Assembly (NCBI RefSeq): GCF_900091505.1 | Contig: NZ_LT607409.1 | Location: 2,852,001 to 2,916,000, forward strand | DNA from: Micromonospora chokoriensis | GTDB taxonomy: Bacteria > Actinomycetota > Actinomycetes > Mycobacteriales > Micromonosporaceae | Length of the DNA: 64,000 nucleotides | Direction of reading: 5' to 3' | In this document: piece by piece, positions 51,194 to 59,847 of the stretch | Layout of the letters: every line of letters starts with the position of its first letter | Position numbering within the stretch: position 1 is the stretch's first letter | Notes under the pieces: model-generated | The model's database searches: none | The model's input: only the letters and a program-made list of their open reading frames with translations | Told to the model about the DNA's origin: nothing | Translations under genes and position numbers: made by a program

Positions 51194-52608
51194 CGTACCC
51201 GCACACCCACGCCGCCGGCCGTCGTACCGGGACCTCGTCCCGGCACGGCGGCCGGCCGGCTGCGCCCGTACCCCCGCAGATCCCGGACCGGCGCGGTCCC
51301 GGCGGCCGGCGGCTGCTGGGCGTGCTGCTCCTGGTCGGCCTGGTCGCCAGCGTGCTGCCGTGGTGGCTGGGCACCCCCGCCGGCTCGTTGCGGAGCACCG
51401 CCGCCACCGTCACCGCGGCCGGTCGGATCACCGGTCTGATCGCCGGCTACCTGCTGCTGGTGCAGGTGCTGATGATGAGCCGGCTGCCGGTGCTGGAACG
51501 GTGGATCGGCGGCGAGCAGATGGCCCGCTGGCACCGCGACGTCGGGGCAACCCTGCTGGTCGCCGTGCTGGCGCACATGTCGCTGATCCTCGTCGGCTAC
51601 GCGGACCTGCGGAACCAGTCGATCCTGGCCGAGGTCGGCACGCTGCTGGGCGACTACGAGGACATGGTCTCGGCGTTCGTCGCCACCGGCATCATGATGC
51701 TGGTCGGCTTCAGCAGTGTCCGGGCGATCCGCCACGCGTTGCCCTACGAGCTGTGGCACGCGCTGCACCTGTCCAGCTACCTGGTCCTGCTGCTCGGCTT
51801 CGGTCACCAGTTCACCCACGGCGCGCAGTTGTACAAGCCCGGGCCGGTGCGCACCGGCTGGATCGCGCTCTACCTGCTGGTGGTCGCCGCCCTGCTCTGG
51901 GGCCGGGTGATCGCGCCGCTGGCGTTCAACCTGCGGTACAAGCTGCGGGTCGCCGACGTCGTCGCGGAGAGCCCGGACACCATCTCCATCTACCTCACCG
52001 GTGAGCGCCTCGGCCGGCTGACGATGCTCGGCGGCCAGTACTTCCGCTGGCGCTTCCTCACCCGGGGATGCTGGTGGCAGTCGCACCCGTTCTCCGTCTC
52101 GGCCGCCGCGAACGGTCGCTGGCTGCGCCTCACCGTCAAGGTCGTCGGGACGCACACGGCGGACCTGCGCGACCTTGAGCAGGGCACCCGGGTCTGGGCG
52201 CAGGGCCCGTCGGGCACCTTCACCGCCGCGCACCGGGTCCGGGAGCGGGCGCTGCTCATCGCCGGCGGCAGTGGCATCACGCCGCTCCGGGCCATGTTGG
52301 AGGAGCTGCCCCCGGGCGCCGCCCTGATCTACCGGGCCCGTACCCCGGCCGACGTGCTGCTCAGCCGTGAGCTGGACTGGTTGGCCCAGGAGCGGGACAC
52401 CTCCGTCTGGTACGTCATCGGTTCCCGCGACGACCCCGGCCCCCGTCAGCTGATCAGCCCGGACGGGTTGCGTCAGCTGGTGCCCGACGTGGCCCGACGC
52501 GACGTCTACCTGTGCGGGCCGCCCGGGTTGGTGGAACAGTCGGTGCGCGCGCTGCGCCGCGCCGGCGTGCCGAAACGGCAGATCCACCTGGCCACGTTCG
52601 AGCTGTAG
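51190..52608 (+). CDS. Ferric-reductase-like transmembrane flavin oxidoreductase
   Basis: A 472-residue membrane enzyme. Six helices (about 35-250) carry His residues placed to bind b-type haem (WHRDVG, AHMSLI, LWHALHLSSY, FGHQFTH). The cytoplasmic FAD-binding domain has GGQYFRWRFLTRG and SHPFSVSAA, and the NAD(P)-binding domain has GGSGITPLRAMLEEL and YLCGPPGLVEQSV. It should pass electrons from NAD(P)H across the membrane. Its ATG/GTG start overlaps the DUF1501 stop, and the FMN-binding protein follows within 13 bp, so an electron relay to extracytoplasmic flavin is likely. Confidence 0.93.
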   Translation: MTYPHTHAAGRRTGTSSRHGGRPAAPVPPQIPDRRGPGGRRLLGVLLLVGLVASVLPWWLGTPAGSLRSTAATVTAAGRITGLIAGYLLLVQVLMMSRLPVLERWIGGEQMARWHRDVGATLLVAVLAHMSLILVGYADLRNQSILAEVGTLLGDYEDMVSAFVATGIMMLVGFSSVRAIRHALPYELWHALHLSSYLVLLLGFGHQFTHGAQLYKPGPVRTGWIALYLLVVAALLWGRVIAPLAFNLRYKLRVADVVAESPDTISIYLTGERLGRLTMLGGQYFRWRFLTRGCWWQSHPFSVSAAANGRWLRLTVKVVGTHTADLRDLEQGTRVWAQGPSGTFTAAHRVRERALLIAGGSGITPLRAMLEELPPGAALIYRARTPADVLLSRELDWLAQERDTSVWYVIGSRDDPGPRQLISPDGLRQLVPDVARRDVYLCGPPGLVEQSVRALRRAGVPKRQIHLATFEL

Positions 52609-52620
52609 GAAGGGCACCCC

Positions 52621-53220
52621 ATGCGTCGCGCGTTCCTCGCGATCACCGGCCTCGCCGCCAGCACCACCGCGCTGGTGGTCTTCAAGGGTTCCCCGGCCAC
52701 CAACCAGGTCGCCCAGAACCTGCCGACCGCCCAGCCGGTCGACCCCACCGGGCAGGCGGCCGACCCGAGCGCCGACCCGGTCGCGCCGGGCCCCGACCCG
52801 GCCGAGGGCGGGCCGACCCCGTCGACGAGCGCCGACGCGCCGGTGTCACCCAAGCCCGGCAAGACCACCGCCCGCCCGTCGACCACCAGGACCACCAAGG
52901 CGCCCAGCGCGCCGCGCACCACCAAGCCACCCCAGTCGACCAACCGCCGGGTCACCGGCGCCGGCTTCGACAACGAGTACGGGTACGTGCAGGTGCAGAT
53001 CGTGGTGTCCGGCAACCGGATCGTCGACGCCGTCGCGCTGTCGCTGCCCAGCGGGGGTGAATCCGACATCCACAGCGGCGACGTCAGCAGCGCGTACGAC
53101 GGCAGCGGCGGTGAGGTGGTGCGCAAGCAGAACGCGAACCTCAACACCGTCTCCGGTGCCACCGAGACCAGCAACTCCTACAAGCAGTCGCTGCGGTCCG
53201 CCATCGAGCAGGCGTTCTGA
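52621..53220 (+). CDS. Exported FMN-binding domain protein (flavinylation substrate)
   Basis: A 199-residue protein. An N-terminal hydrophobic segment (AFLAITGLAASTTALVVF) acts as signal or anchor, a Pro/Ala/Thr linker covers about 25-110, and the FMN-binding domain is at about 115-199, ending NLNTVSGATETSNSYKQSL. SGAT with the following Thr/Ser is the site where ApbE enzymes attach FMN through a phosphoester bond. The protein is therefore probably a covalently flavinylated electron carrier outside the membrane. The ribosome site AGGAAGGG precedes the ATG. Confidence 0.92.
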   Translation: MRRAFLAITGLAASTTALVVFKGSPATNQVAQNLPTAQPVDPTGQAADPSADPVAPGPDPAEGGPTPSTSADAPVSPKPGKTTARPSTTRTTKAPSAPRTTKPPQSTNRRVTGAGFDNEYGYVQVQIVVSGNRIVDAVALSLPSGGESDIHSGDVSSAYDGSGGEVVRKQNANLNTVSGATETSNSYKQSLRSAIEQAF

Positions 53221-53221
53221 C

Positions 53222-53992
53222 GTGCCGGCCGCGCTGACCCGACCAGGGCTGTGCCGGGTCGAGCAGATCATGGGTACGGCGATCACCCTGGACCTCGCCG
53301 ACGACCTGCCGCCCGCGCGGGCCCGTGAGCTGGCGGACGACGTCTTCGCCTGGATGCGTGAGGTGGACACCCGGTTCAGCACGTACCAGCCGGGCAGCGA
53401 GGTGTGCCGCTTCGACCGGGGTGAGGTGTTGCTCTCCGAGGCGTCGGCGGACCTGCGGTTCGTGCTGGAGGCGTGCGCCGACCTGTGGGGCGCCACCGAC
53501 GGGTTCTTCGACGCGTACGCCACCGGGCGGCTCGACCCGTCCGGTTTCGTGAAGGGCTGGGCGGCGCAGGTCGCCTCGGATCGGCTGCTCGCCGCCGGTG
53601 CCCCGAACCACTGCGTGAACGCCGGTGGCGACGTGCGGGTACGCGGTGTGTCGCCGTCGGGGGAGCCGTGGCGGATCGGCATCCGGCACCCGTGGGACGC
53701 GATGGCGACGTGCCTGGTGCTCAGCGGGACCGACCTGGCCGTGGCCACCTCGGGGGTCTACGAGCGGGGTCGGCACGTGCTGGACCCGCGCCGCGGCGCG
53801 CCGGCCGGCGGACTGCGGTCGGTGACAGTGGTCGGCACCGACCTCGGGGTCGCCGACGCGTACGCCACCGCCGCCCTGGCCATGGGAGCAGCGGGTCGCG
53901 GCTGGCTGGACCGCCTGGACGACCACACCCACGCCGTCGTCACCGACGACGGCCGCCAGTATCACTCCGCGAGCATCCCGCTGACGGACTAG
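53222..53992 (+). CDS. FAD:protein FMN transferase (ApbE family)
   Basis: A 256-residue ApbE-like flavin transferase that uses FAD to attach FMN covalently to Thr in SGAT-type sites. Conserved features: TRFSTYQPGSEV near residue 55, FDAYATGRLDPSGFVKGWAAQ near residue 100-115, NAGGDVRVRG near residue 140, and GVYERGRHVLDPR with DLAVATSG near residue 180-190; Asp and Thr near the end (VADAYATAA) bind Mg2+. It has no evident signal peptide, so export may be by another route or it may act before export. It starts one base after the FMN-binding gene stop, completing a matched substrate/enzyme pair. Confidence 0.94.
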   Translation: MPAALTRPGLCRVEQIMGTAITLDLADDLPPARARELADDVFAWMREVDTRFSTYQPGSEVCRFDRGEVLLSEASADLRFVLEACADLWGATDGFFDAYATGRLDPSGFVKGWAAQVASDRLLAAGAPNHCVNAGGDVRVRGVSPSGEPWRIGIRHPWDAMATCLVLSGTDLAVATSGVYERGRHVLDPRRGAPAGGLRSVTVVGTDLGVADAYATAALAMGAAGRGWLDRLDDHTHAVVTDDGRQYHSASIPLTD

Positions 53993-54236
53993 CGGATCGG
54001 GCGGTGGGTGCCGGCGGGGCGGGACCCGGTGGGGCGGGGACGGCCGGGGCGCGAGCCGGACGGTCGGGTGCCGGCCCAGCGGTGTCGTCGGTGGCTGCGC
54101 CGGGGTGGTTCGGTGCCACCGGGATGGGACGCTCTGTCGTGCGTGGACATCTTTCCCCCGATCGTGGCGCGCGTTCGCGCCGTCCTCCTGTCAACGAGGA
54201 CCGGTGCCCCGGCGACGCTGTCGGGCACCGGATGTC

Positions 54237-54917
54237 TCACATTCCTCGTCGGGGCAGCGGCAGGTGACCGGGTATCAGGTCGGGGGTGAGCGTCACCCCG
54301 GTGGCGCGCAGCGCCCCGATCACCGTGTTCTGCACGAGGTACGAGTCCGGAAGCTGCCAGCGGGCCTGCTCGGGGGCGACCGCCCAGCGGACCGTCCCCT
54401 CGGGCAGCCGGGTGGGCGGCGCGGGGATCCACGAGCCCGGTCCGTGCCGGACCACGTGGAAGCAGTGCTCCAACTCCGGGCGCAGCGGGTCACCGGGGCG
54501 GACCAGGAACATCCAGCGTCCGGTGGGCGTGGCCAGCACCGGCCCGCGTACGCCGGTGCCGGCCGGGTGGATCTGCACCGCGTCGAGGACGAGCCGACCG
54601 AGGTGGGCGGGCACCTCCAGCACGTCGAAGGCCCGGCCGGTGGGCAGCAGCACCCCGTGCGGGCGGCTCCGCCACCAGGTCGCCACCCGGGCCGGGTCGG
54701 CGCTGGCGGCCAGTTCCCAGTTCTCCAGGGCGGGGTGGCAGCCGACCGTGGGACAGCCGGCCCGGCCGCAGACGAAACGACTGCGGGCCAGGCACGCCCC
54801 CGGAGTGACTTGCCAGCCGTGTGCGGCGTACCGCATGGCGACCCGGCGCAGCCGGACGCGTTCCAGCGGCGACAGTTCGACGACGCGCGGTCCGACATTC
54901 CCCCACATGTGTGCCAT
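54237..54917 (-). CDS. Bifunctional primase/polymerase N-terminal domain protein
   Basis: A 226-residue protein like the prim-pol (primase-polymerase, D5_N-linked) N-terminal domain. RRVAMRYAAHGWQVTPGACL opens the domain, followed by Cys-rich text CGRAGCPTVGCHPALENWELAAS and ATWWRSRPHGVLLPTGRAFDVLEVP. In full prim-pols an Asp pair chelates metal; here DVLEVP replaces the usual DxD, so activity is doubtful. Stand-alone copies are common in actinobacteria and probably serve a regulatory or unknown role. ATG 54915-54917 with GAGGGGAG upstream; divergent from the XRE regulator. Confidence 0.8.
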   Translation of the reverse strand: MAHMWGNVGPRVVELSPLERVRLRRVAMRYAAHGWQVTPGACLARSRFVCGRAGCPTVGCHPALENWELAASADPARVATWWRSRPHGVLLPTGRAFDVLEVPAHLGRLVLDAVQIHPAGTGVRGPVLATPTGRWMFLVRPGDPLRPELEHCFHVVRHGPGSWIPAPPTRLPEGTVRWAVAPEQARWQLPDSYLVQNTVIGALRATGVTLTPDLIPGHLPLPRRGM

Positions 54918-55004
54918 CTCCCCTCGTCGGGCCCGGCGTTCGCCAGGTCCCATGTCGAGCACCGTCACTGCCGTAACCCACGATCGTTGAGGTTGACGAA
55001 CGGC

Positions 55005-55021
55005 TCGTGCAACTTGCACGA
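55005..55021. promoter_or_regulatory. Perfect palindromic operator between the prim-pol and XRE genes
   Basis: TCGTGCAA-C-TTGCACGA is a perfect 8+8 palindrome with a one-base centre, in the AT-richer 238 bp gap between the divergent genes. A site here could let the XRE regulator control both. Inferred. Confidence 0.6.
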
Positions 55022-55154
55022 AAAGTACGAGGACTGGCTTTCCGGCTGACGTACATCGTGTGCGACCAGCGGAAATGTGAAAGTGAACGCAGGACGCCGC
55101 GCCCGGAGACATCGCTTCGACTCGATCGGTCGTCGCGCAGGGGAGGATGGGGAG

Positions 55155-56384
55155 ATGGACGAGCTACCCATTGGACGGCGGGTCGCCTACTGGCGCGGAC
55201 GGCGGAAGATGTCGCAGCAGGTCTTCGCGGACCGGCTGGGCAAGTCGAAGAGCTGGGTGGACAAGGTCGAACGCGGCGTCCGCCGGTTGGACAAGTTCTC
55301 CGTCCTGTACGAGATCGCCGACATCCTCCAGGTGGACGTCCAACTCCTCATGGGCAAGGACCCGGAGCGCCGCACCGACGCGCTGAACTGCATCGACCAG
55401 ATCGAGGTGCAGGAGATCCGGGCGGCGTTGGAGCGCTACGACTCGATGAGCGCGTACTTCGACGCGGCGCCCTCCCCGCCGCCGCTCGACGACATGCGCA
55501 AGGCCGTCAACCACGCCTGGCTCACCTATCAGTACGGCCGCTACGGGATGCTCACCCGGGCGCTGCCCAAGCTGCTGCGCGACGCCCAGGCGGCGGACGC
55601 CGCGTACGGCGGTGACCGGGGGATCGAGGCGGCCCACCTGCTCGGGCAGGTCTACCAGATCGCCTCGTCGGTGCTGCGCAAACTCGGTGAGTGCGAGCTC
55701 GCCTGGCTGGCCGCCGACCGGTCGATGGCGGTGGCCCAGCGGGCCGACGACCCGCTGCTGGCCGGGATCGCCACCACAAGGGTCTGCAACGCGCTGGTCG
55801 CGATGGGCCGGGCCCGTCCGGCGCTGGAGCTGAACGTGCAGATCGCCAACCGGTTGGCCCCGGGCGGCGGCAACGAGGTGTCCCCGGCCCGGCTCTCCGT
55901 CTACGGCATGCTGCTGCTCCAGGGGGCGATGGCCGCGTCGCGGATCGGCGACACGGCGAGCGTCGACGACCTGATCAACTGCGCTCAGGAGGCCGCCACC
56001 CTGCTCGGTGGCGACTACAACCACTACTGGACGTCGTTCGGCCCGACGAACGTCGAGTTGCACCGTGCCGCCGCCGCCGTCGAGTTGGGCGACGGTGGTC
56101 GGGCCGTGGAGGTGCACCAGTTGCGCATCGCGGAGCCCTCCTTCAACGCGTTGCTGCCCGAACGCCGCGCCCACCACCTGCTCGACATCGCCCGCGGGTA
56201 CGCCCAGATCGGCGACGTGGCGAACGCCGGCGAGATGCTGCTGCTCGGCGATCGGCTCGCCCCGTCGGAGATCCGCTGCCGGCCGATCGCGCACGAGGTG
56301 ATGTCAGACGTCCTCCGTCGCACACGTGGTGCGCCGCCTTCTCCGGTAGCGGAGTTGGCTGAGCACATGGGAGTAGGGGTATGA
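55155..56384 (+). CDS. XRE-family transcriptional regulator with TPR-like C-terminal domain
   Basis: A 409-residue regulator. The N-terminal helix-turn-helix (about 8-60) is clear: GRRVAYWRGRRKMSQQVFADRLGKSKSWVDKVERG. The rest is all-alpha with TPR-like repeats, e.g. CELAWLAADRSMAVAQRADDPLLAG and GDTASVDDLINCAQEAATLL. This type is abundant in actinobacteria and is often paired with a small flavoprotein gene, as here, 16 bp downstream. Ligand unknown. ATG 55155 start with GGGGAG upstream. It may autoregulate through the palindrome at 55005. Confidence 0.92.
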   Translation: MDELPIGRRVAYWRGRRKMSQQVFADRLGKSKSWVDKVERGVRRLDKFSVLYEIADILQVDVQLLMGKDPERRTDALNCIDQIEVQEIRAALERYDSMSAYFDAAPSPPPLDDMRKAVNHAWLTYQYGRYGMLTRALPKLLRDAQAADAAYGGDRGIEAAHLLGQVYQIASSVLRKLGECELAWLAADRSMAVAQRADDPLLAGIATTRVCNALVAMGRARPALELNVQIANRLAPGGGNEVSPARLSVYGMLLLQGAMAASRIGDTASVDDLINCAQEAATLLGGDYNHYWTSFGPTNVELHRAAAAVELGDGGRAVEVHQLRIAEPSFNALLPERRAHHLLDIARGYAQIGDVANAGEMLLLGDRLAPSEIRCRPIAHEVMSDVLRRTRGAPPSPVAELAEHMGVGV

Positions 56385-56400
56385 GCGCGGAGCCGGTTTG

Positions 56401-56973
56401 ATGGCCGGTTCACCGCGTACCAGCGGGCACCGCGAGGTGCTCTACGTCATCGCCTGCGGCTCGCCGCTGGCACGGCACGTCGGCCTTCTGGTCGACCTCG
56501 CCCAACAGGATGGTTGGGACGTCTGCGTGGTCACCACACCGGACGGCGCGAAGTTCGTCGACCAGTCGGCACTGGTTCGGCAGACCGGGCATCCGGTGCG
56601 GACGCACTACAAGAACCCCGGTGACCCGGACGTGCTGCCGCCCGCCGATGCCATGATCGTCTGCCCGGCCACCGTCAACACGGTCAACAAGTGGGCGGCC
56701 GGGATCGCCGACACCCTCGCTCTCGGCCTGCTGGTCGAGGCGCAGGGCAAGGGCATCCCGATCGTGGCCGTGCCGTACACCAATGTGGCGATGGCCGCCC
56801 ACCCGGCGTTCCGCGCCGGGGTGGCCCGGCTGGCCGAGTGGGGTGTCACGGTGCTCTTCGGTGATCACGTGGTCGCGTTGCACCCGCCGGGAACGGGGGA
56901 GCAGCACCTGTCCGCGTTCCCGTGGGCGAAGCCTCTGGCCGCGCTGCACACCGTCGCCGCGAACGCCGCCTAG
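56401..56973 (+). CDS. Flavoprotein (PPCDC-like HFCD family)
   Basis: A 190-residue FMN-binding protein of the HFCD/flavoprotein family that includes phosphopantothenoylcysteine decarboxylase. REVLYVIACGSPLARHVGLLVDLAQQDGW near the start, PADAMIVCPATVNTVNKWAAGIADTLALGLLVEA in the middle and VPYTNVAMAAHPAF follow the family. The catalytic His seen in true PPCDC is not evident, so it is likely an oxidoreductase or signalling flavoprotein. It is coupled to the XRE-TPR gene and may tell the regulator about redox or metabolite state. Confidence 0.9.
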   Translation: MAGSPRTSGHREVLYVIACGSPLARHVGLLVDLAQQDGWDVCVVTTPDGAKFVDQSALVRQTGHPVRTHYKNPGDPDVLPPADAMIVCPATVNTVNKWAAGIADTLALGLLVEAQGKGIPIVAVPYTNVAMAAHPAFRAGVARLAEWGVTVLFGDHVVALHPPGTGEQHLSAFPWAKPLAALHTVAANAA

Positions 56974-57025
56974 CATCCGACGGCGGGGCTTCGCCGCGCC
57001 GCCCAGCATCCGACGGCGGGGCTTC
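56965..57025. repeat. Direct repeat, two 28 bp copies with 33 bp period
   Basis: GCCGCCTAGCATCCGACGGC... repeats after 33 bp with one base change over 28 bp. The first copy includes the stop codon of the flavoprotein gene. Confidence 0.8.
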
Positions 57026-57088
57026 CGGTCGACGCGGCCGGGCGGGCGTCACCGCCCGGCGGCCCTCGCGCCGGTAAGCTGGCCCGCC

Positions 57089-57955
57089 GTGAGCACAAGC
57101 GGATCCGCGCCGACGGTGACCGACGTGGTGGCCGAGCTGGAACGGCGTTTCCCGCTGGCCTGGGCCGAGGAGTGGGACCGGGTGGGTCTGGTGCTCGGTG
57201 AGCCGTCCGCGCCGGTGCGCCGGGTGCTCTGTGTGGTCGACGTGGCGCCCGAGACGGTCGCCGAGGCGCTGGCCGCCGACGTCGACATGATCGTCGCGCA
57301 TCACCCTCTGCTGCTGCGCGGCGTCTCGTCGGTCGCCCCGACGACCTTCAAGGGGCGGATCATCCACGACCTGATCCGGGCCGGGGTGGCGCTCTACGCG
57401 GCGCACACCAACGCCGACGTGGCCGCCCCCGGCGTCTCCGACGCCCTCGCCGCCCGGTTCGGGCTGACCGGGCTGCGGCCACTGCTACGACCCGCGCCCG
57501 GCTCGCCCGCCCACGGCGACGACCGGGGCTTCGGTCGGATCGGCGAGCTGCCCCGGCCGATGACCCTCGCCGAGCTGACCCGGCACGCCGCCGCCGTGCT
57601 TCCCGTCACGTCCTGGGGAGTTCGCGCTGCGGGCGATCCCCGGCGTATGGTTCGTACCCTCGCCGTCAGCGGCGGGTCGGGGGACAGTTTCCTCGGCGCC
57701 GCGACCGCCGCCGGGGTGGACGCATTCCTCACCTCCGACCTGCGGCACCACCCGGCCGGCGAGCACCTCGCCGCCGATGGTCCCGCCCTGATCGACGCCG
57801 CCCACTGGGCGACCGAACGACCGTGGCTGGACGACCTGGCCGACCTCCTCCGGGAGGCGTTGGGCGTCGAGACGCTGGTGTCCGACCTGGATACCGACCC
57901 GTGGACAGTGCACGCCGCCGCACCCGTTGTGGACGACAAGGAGCCCCGACCGTGA
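57089..57955 (+). CDS. Nif3-like dinuclear metal centre hexameric protein
   Basis: A 288-residue member of the Nif3 (YbgI/YqfO) family, which binds two metal ions. The metal ligands appear as VIVAHHPLLLRG-type text (MIVAHHPLLLR) near residue 70, AAHTNADVAAPGV near residue 105 and the Asp/His in DLRHHPAGEHLAADG near residue 225-240. The biochemical role is unclear. GTG 57089 is eight bases after TAAGCT, typical of leaderless transcription. It starts a three-gene operon with the zinc-ribbon protein and the RNase H/phosphatase; the next start overlaps its stop (GTGA). Confidence 0.93.
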   Translation: MSTSGSAPTVTDVVAELERRFPLAWAEEWDRVGLVLGEPSAPVRRVLCVVDVAPETVAEALAADVDMIVAHHPLLLRGVSSVAPTTFKGRIIHDLIRAGVALYAAHTNADVAAPGVSDALAARFGLTGLRPLLRPAPGSPAHGDDRGFGRIGELPRPMTLAELTRHAAAVLPVTSWGVRAAGDPRRMVRTLAVSGGSGDSFLGAATAAGVDAFLTSDLRHHPAGEHLAADGPALIDAAHWATERPWLDDLADLLREALGVETLVSDLDTDPWTVHAAAPVVDDKEPRP

Positions 57956-58689
57956 AGGCTGACCCTCAGGTGCAGCGCCGCCTGCTCGACCTCCAGGCGA
58001 TCGACACCAACCTCGCCCAGCTCGCCCACCGTCGGCGGTCGCTGCCCGAGCGGGCCGAGCTGGAGGCGCTGGCCCGGGAGTTGTCGGCGTTGGAGGATGA
58101 GCGGGTCCGCGCCCAGGTGGCGGTCGACGACCTGGACCGGGACATCGCCCGGATGGAGAAGGACGTCGAGCAGGTCCGGGCCCGCAAGGAGAAGGACGAG
58201 AACCGGCTCGCCGCCGGCACCGGCCCCGCCCGCGAGTTGGAGGCGCTCCAGCACGAGCTGGTCTCGCTCAACCGCCGCCAGGGTGACCTGGAGGACGCCG
58301 AGCTGGAGCTGATGGAGCAGCGGGAGACCGCGCAGGGCGTCCTCGACGGGGTGGAGCAGCGGCTGGCCGACGCCCGCGACCGGCGGGCCGCGACCGAGCA
58401 GCGCCGCGACGAGGCGATGGCCGAGATCGCCAAGGAGGAGGAGTTCAAGCGGGGGGCCCGTCAGCCGCTCGCCGCCGACCTCCCGGCCGACCTGGTCAAG
58501 CTCTACGACAAGATCCGCGAGGACACCGGGCTGGGTGCCGCGCTGCTCACCGCGGGCCGCTGCGGCGGGTGCCGGTTGGAGCTGTCCGGTGCCGACCTGG
58601 CCCGGATCCGCGGGGCCGCCCCGGACGACGTGGTCCGTTGCGAGGACTGCCGACGGATCATGGTCCGGACCAACGAGTCGGGTCTGTAG
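57952..58689 (+). CDS. Coiled-coil C4 zinc-ribbon protein
   Basis: A 245-residue protein. Residues about 10-190 are a long charged antiparallel coiled coil (ERAELEALARELSALEDERVRAQ and similar), and a C4 zinc ribbon follows: GRCGGCRLELSGAD and VVRCEDCRRIMV hold four Cys. It matches the actinobacterial CT398-like/zinc-ribbon family, whose members may bind nucleic acid, function unknown. GTG start overlaps the Nif3 stop codon. Downstream is the RNase H/phosphatase gene, three bases later. Confidence 0.93.
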   Translation: MKADPQVQRRLLDLQAIDTNLAQLAHRRRSLPERAELEALARELSALEDERVRAQVAVDDLDRDIARMEKDVEQVRARKEKDENRLAAGTGPARELEALQHELVSLNRRQGDLEDAELELMEQRETAQGVLDGVEQRLADARDRRAATEQRRDEAMAEIAKEEEFKRGARQPLAADLPADLVKLYDKIREDTGLGAALLTAGRCGGCRLELSGADLARIRGAAPDDVVRCEDCRRIMVRTNESGL

Positions 58690-58692
58690 GTC

Positions 58693-59847
58693 GTGGCGCC
58701 GCGCGTGGTCACCGTCGAGGCCGACGGCGGGTCCCGGGGCAATCCCGGCCCCGCCGGCTACGGCGCCGTGGTCCGTGACCCGGAGACCGGTGAGGTGCTG
58801 GCCGAGCGCTCCGAGTCGCTGGGGACGGCGACCAACAACGTCGCCGAGTACCAGGGGCTGATCGCCGGGCTGACCGCCGCCGCCGAGCTGGGTGCCGCCG
58901 AGGTGGACGTCCGGATGGACTCCAAGCTGGTCGTCGAGCAGATGTGCGGCCGGTGGCAGATCAAGCACCCCGGTCTGCGCCCCCTCGCCGCCCAGGCGGC
59001 CGGGCTGGTGGGCCGCTTCGCCGCGGTCCGGTTCGCCTGGATCCCCCGCGAGCAGAACCGGCACGCCGACGCCCTCGCCAACGCCGCCATGGACGCCGCC
59101 GCCGGTCGTCCCCCGGCGACCGCGGCACCCGACCGTCCCGCGCCGGCCGCTGCCGCCGGGCAGCCCGCCACCGGCAGCGACCCGGCGACCGCGCCGGCCT
59201 CCTGGGAGCCCCGGCCGACCTTCACCGCCACCCGGCTGATCCTGGTCCGGCACGGCGAGACCCCGTACACCGAGCAGCGCCGCTACTCCGGTCGCGGCGA
59301 CGTGCCGCTCTCCGACAGGGGCCGCGCCCAGGTGCAGGCCACCGCCACCCGGGTGGCTGAGCTGGCCCCGTCCGTCGCGGCCGTGCTCAGCTCACCGTTG
59401 TCCCGGTGTACGGCCACCGCGGCGGCCATCGCCGGCGCGCTCGGTGACGTGCCGGTGCGCACCGAGGACGACCTGATCGAGTGCGACTTCGGCCAGTGGG
59501 AGGGGCGCACCTTCGCCGAGGTGCGCGAGGGCTGGCCGGGAGAGATGGACGCCTGGCTCGCCTCACCCCGGGTCGCCCCGCCGGGCGGGGAGTCGTTCAC
59601 CCACGTGGCCGAGCGTGCCAACCGGGTCGTCAGTGGGCTGCTCACCGCGTACCCCGGTGAGACGGTGGTGCTCGTCTCGCACGTCTCGCCGATCAAGCTG
59701 GTGCTGCGCGACGCCCTGGCGGCCGGCGACGGGTTCCTGCACCGGCTCTTCCTGGACGCGGCCGGGATCTCCGTGCTCGACATGTGGCCCGACGGCGGCG
59801 TCGCCGTGCGTACGGTCAACGACACCGCCCACCTCACCGCGCTCTGA
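58693..59847 (+). CDS. Bifunctional RNase H / histidine phosphatase (Rv2228c-like)
   Basis: A 384-residue fusion. The N-terminal RNase HI domain (about 1-140) has VEADGGSRGNPGPAGYGAVV, TNNVAEYQGLI and ILVR-independent acidic residues DGGSRG, EYQGL and MDSKLVVEQ, cutting RNA in RNA/DNA hybrids. A Pro/Ala-rich linker at 145-175 leads to a histidine phosphatase (CobC-like) with LILVRHGETPYTEQRRYSGRGD near residue 185 and LVSHVSPIKL. The mycobacterial relative Rv2228c has both activities and supports alpha-ribazole phosphatase function. GTG start; third gene of the operon. Confidence 0.94.
   Translation: MAPRVVTVEADGGSRGNPGPAGYGAVVRDPETGEVLAERSESLGTATNNVAEYQGLIAGLTAAAELGAAEVDVRMDSKLVVEQMCGRWQIKHPGLRPLAAQAAGLVGRFAAVRFAWIPREQNRHADALANAAMDAAAGRPPATAAPDRPAPAAAAGQPATGSDPATAPASWEPRPTFTATRLILVRHGETPYTEQRRYSGRGDVPLSDRGRAQVQATATRVAELAPSVAAVLSSPLSRCTATAAAIAGALGDVPVRTEDDLIECDFGQWEGRTFAEVREGWPGEMDAWLASPRVAPPGGESFTHVAERANRVVSGLLTAYPGETVVLVSHVSPIKLVLRDALAAGDGFLHRLFLDAAGISVLDMWPDGGVAVRTVNDTAHLTAL

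Noticed and set aside
54000..54236. Possible small gene after apbE
   Set aside because: The G-rich stretch has open frames but no ribosome site, codon bias or recognisable motif.
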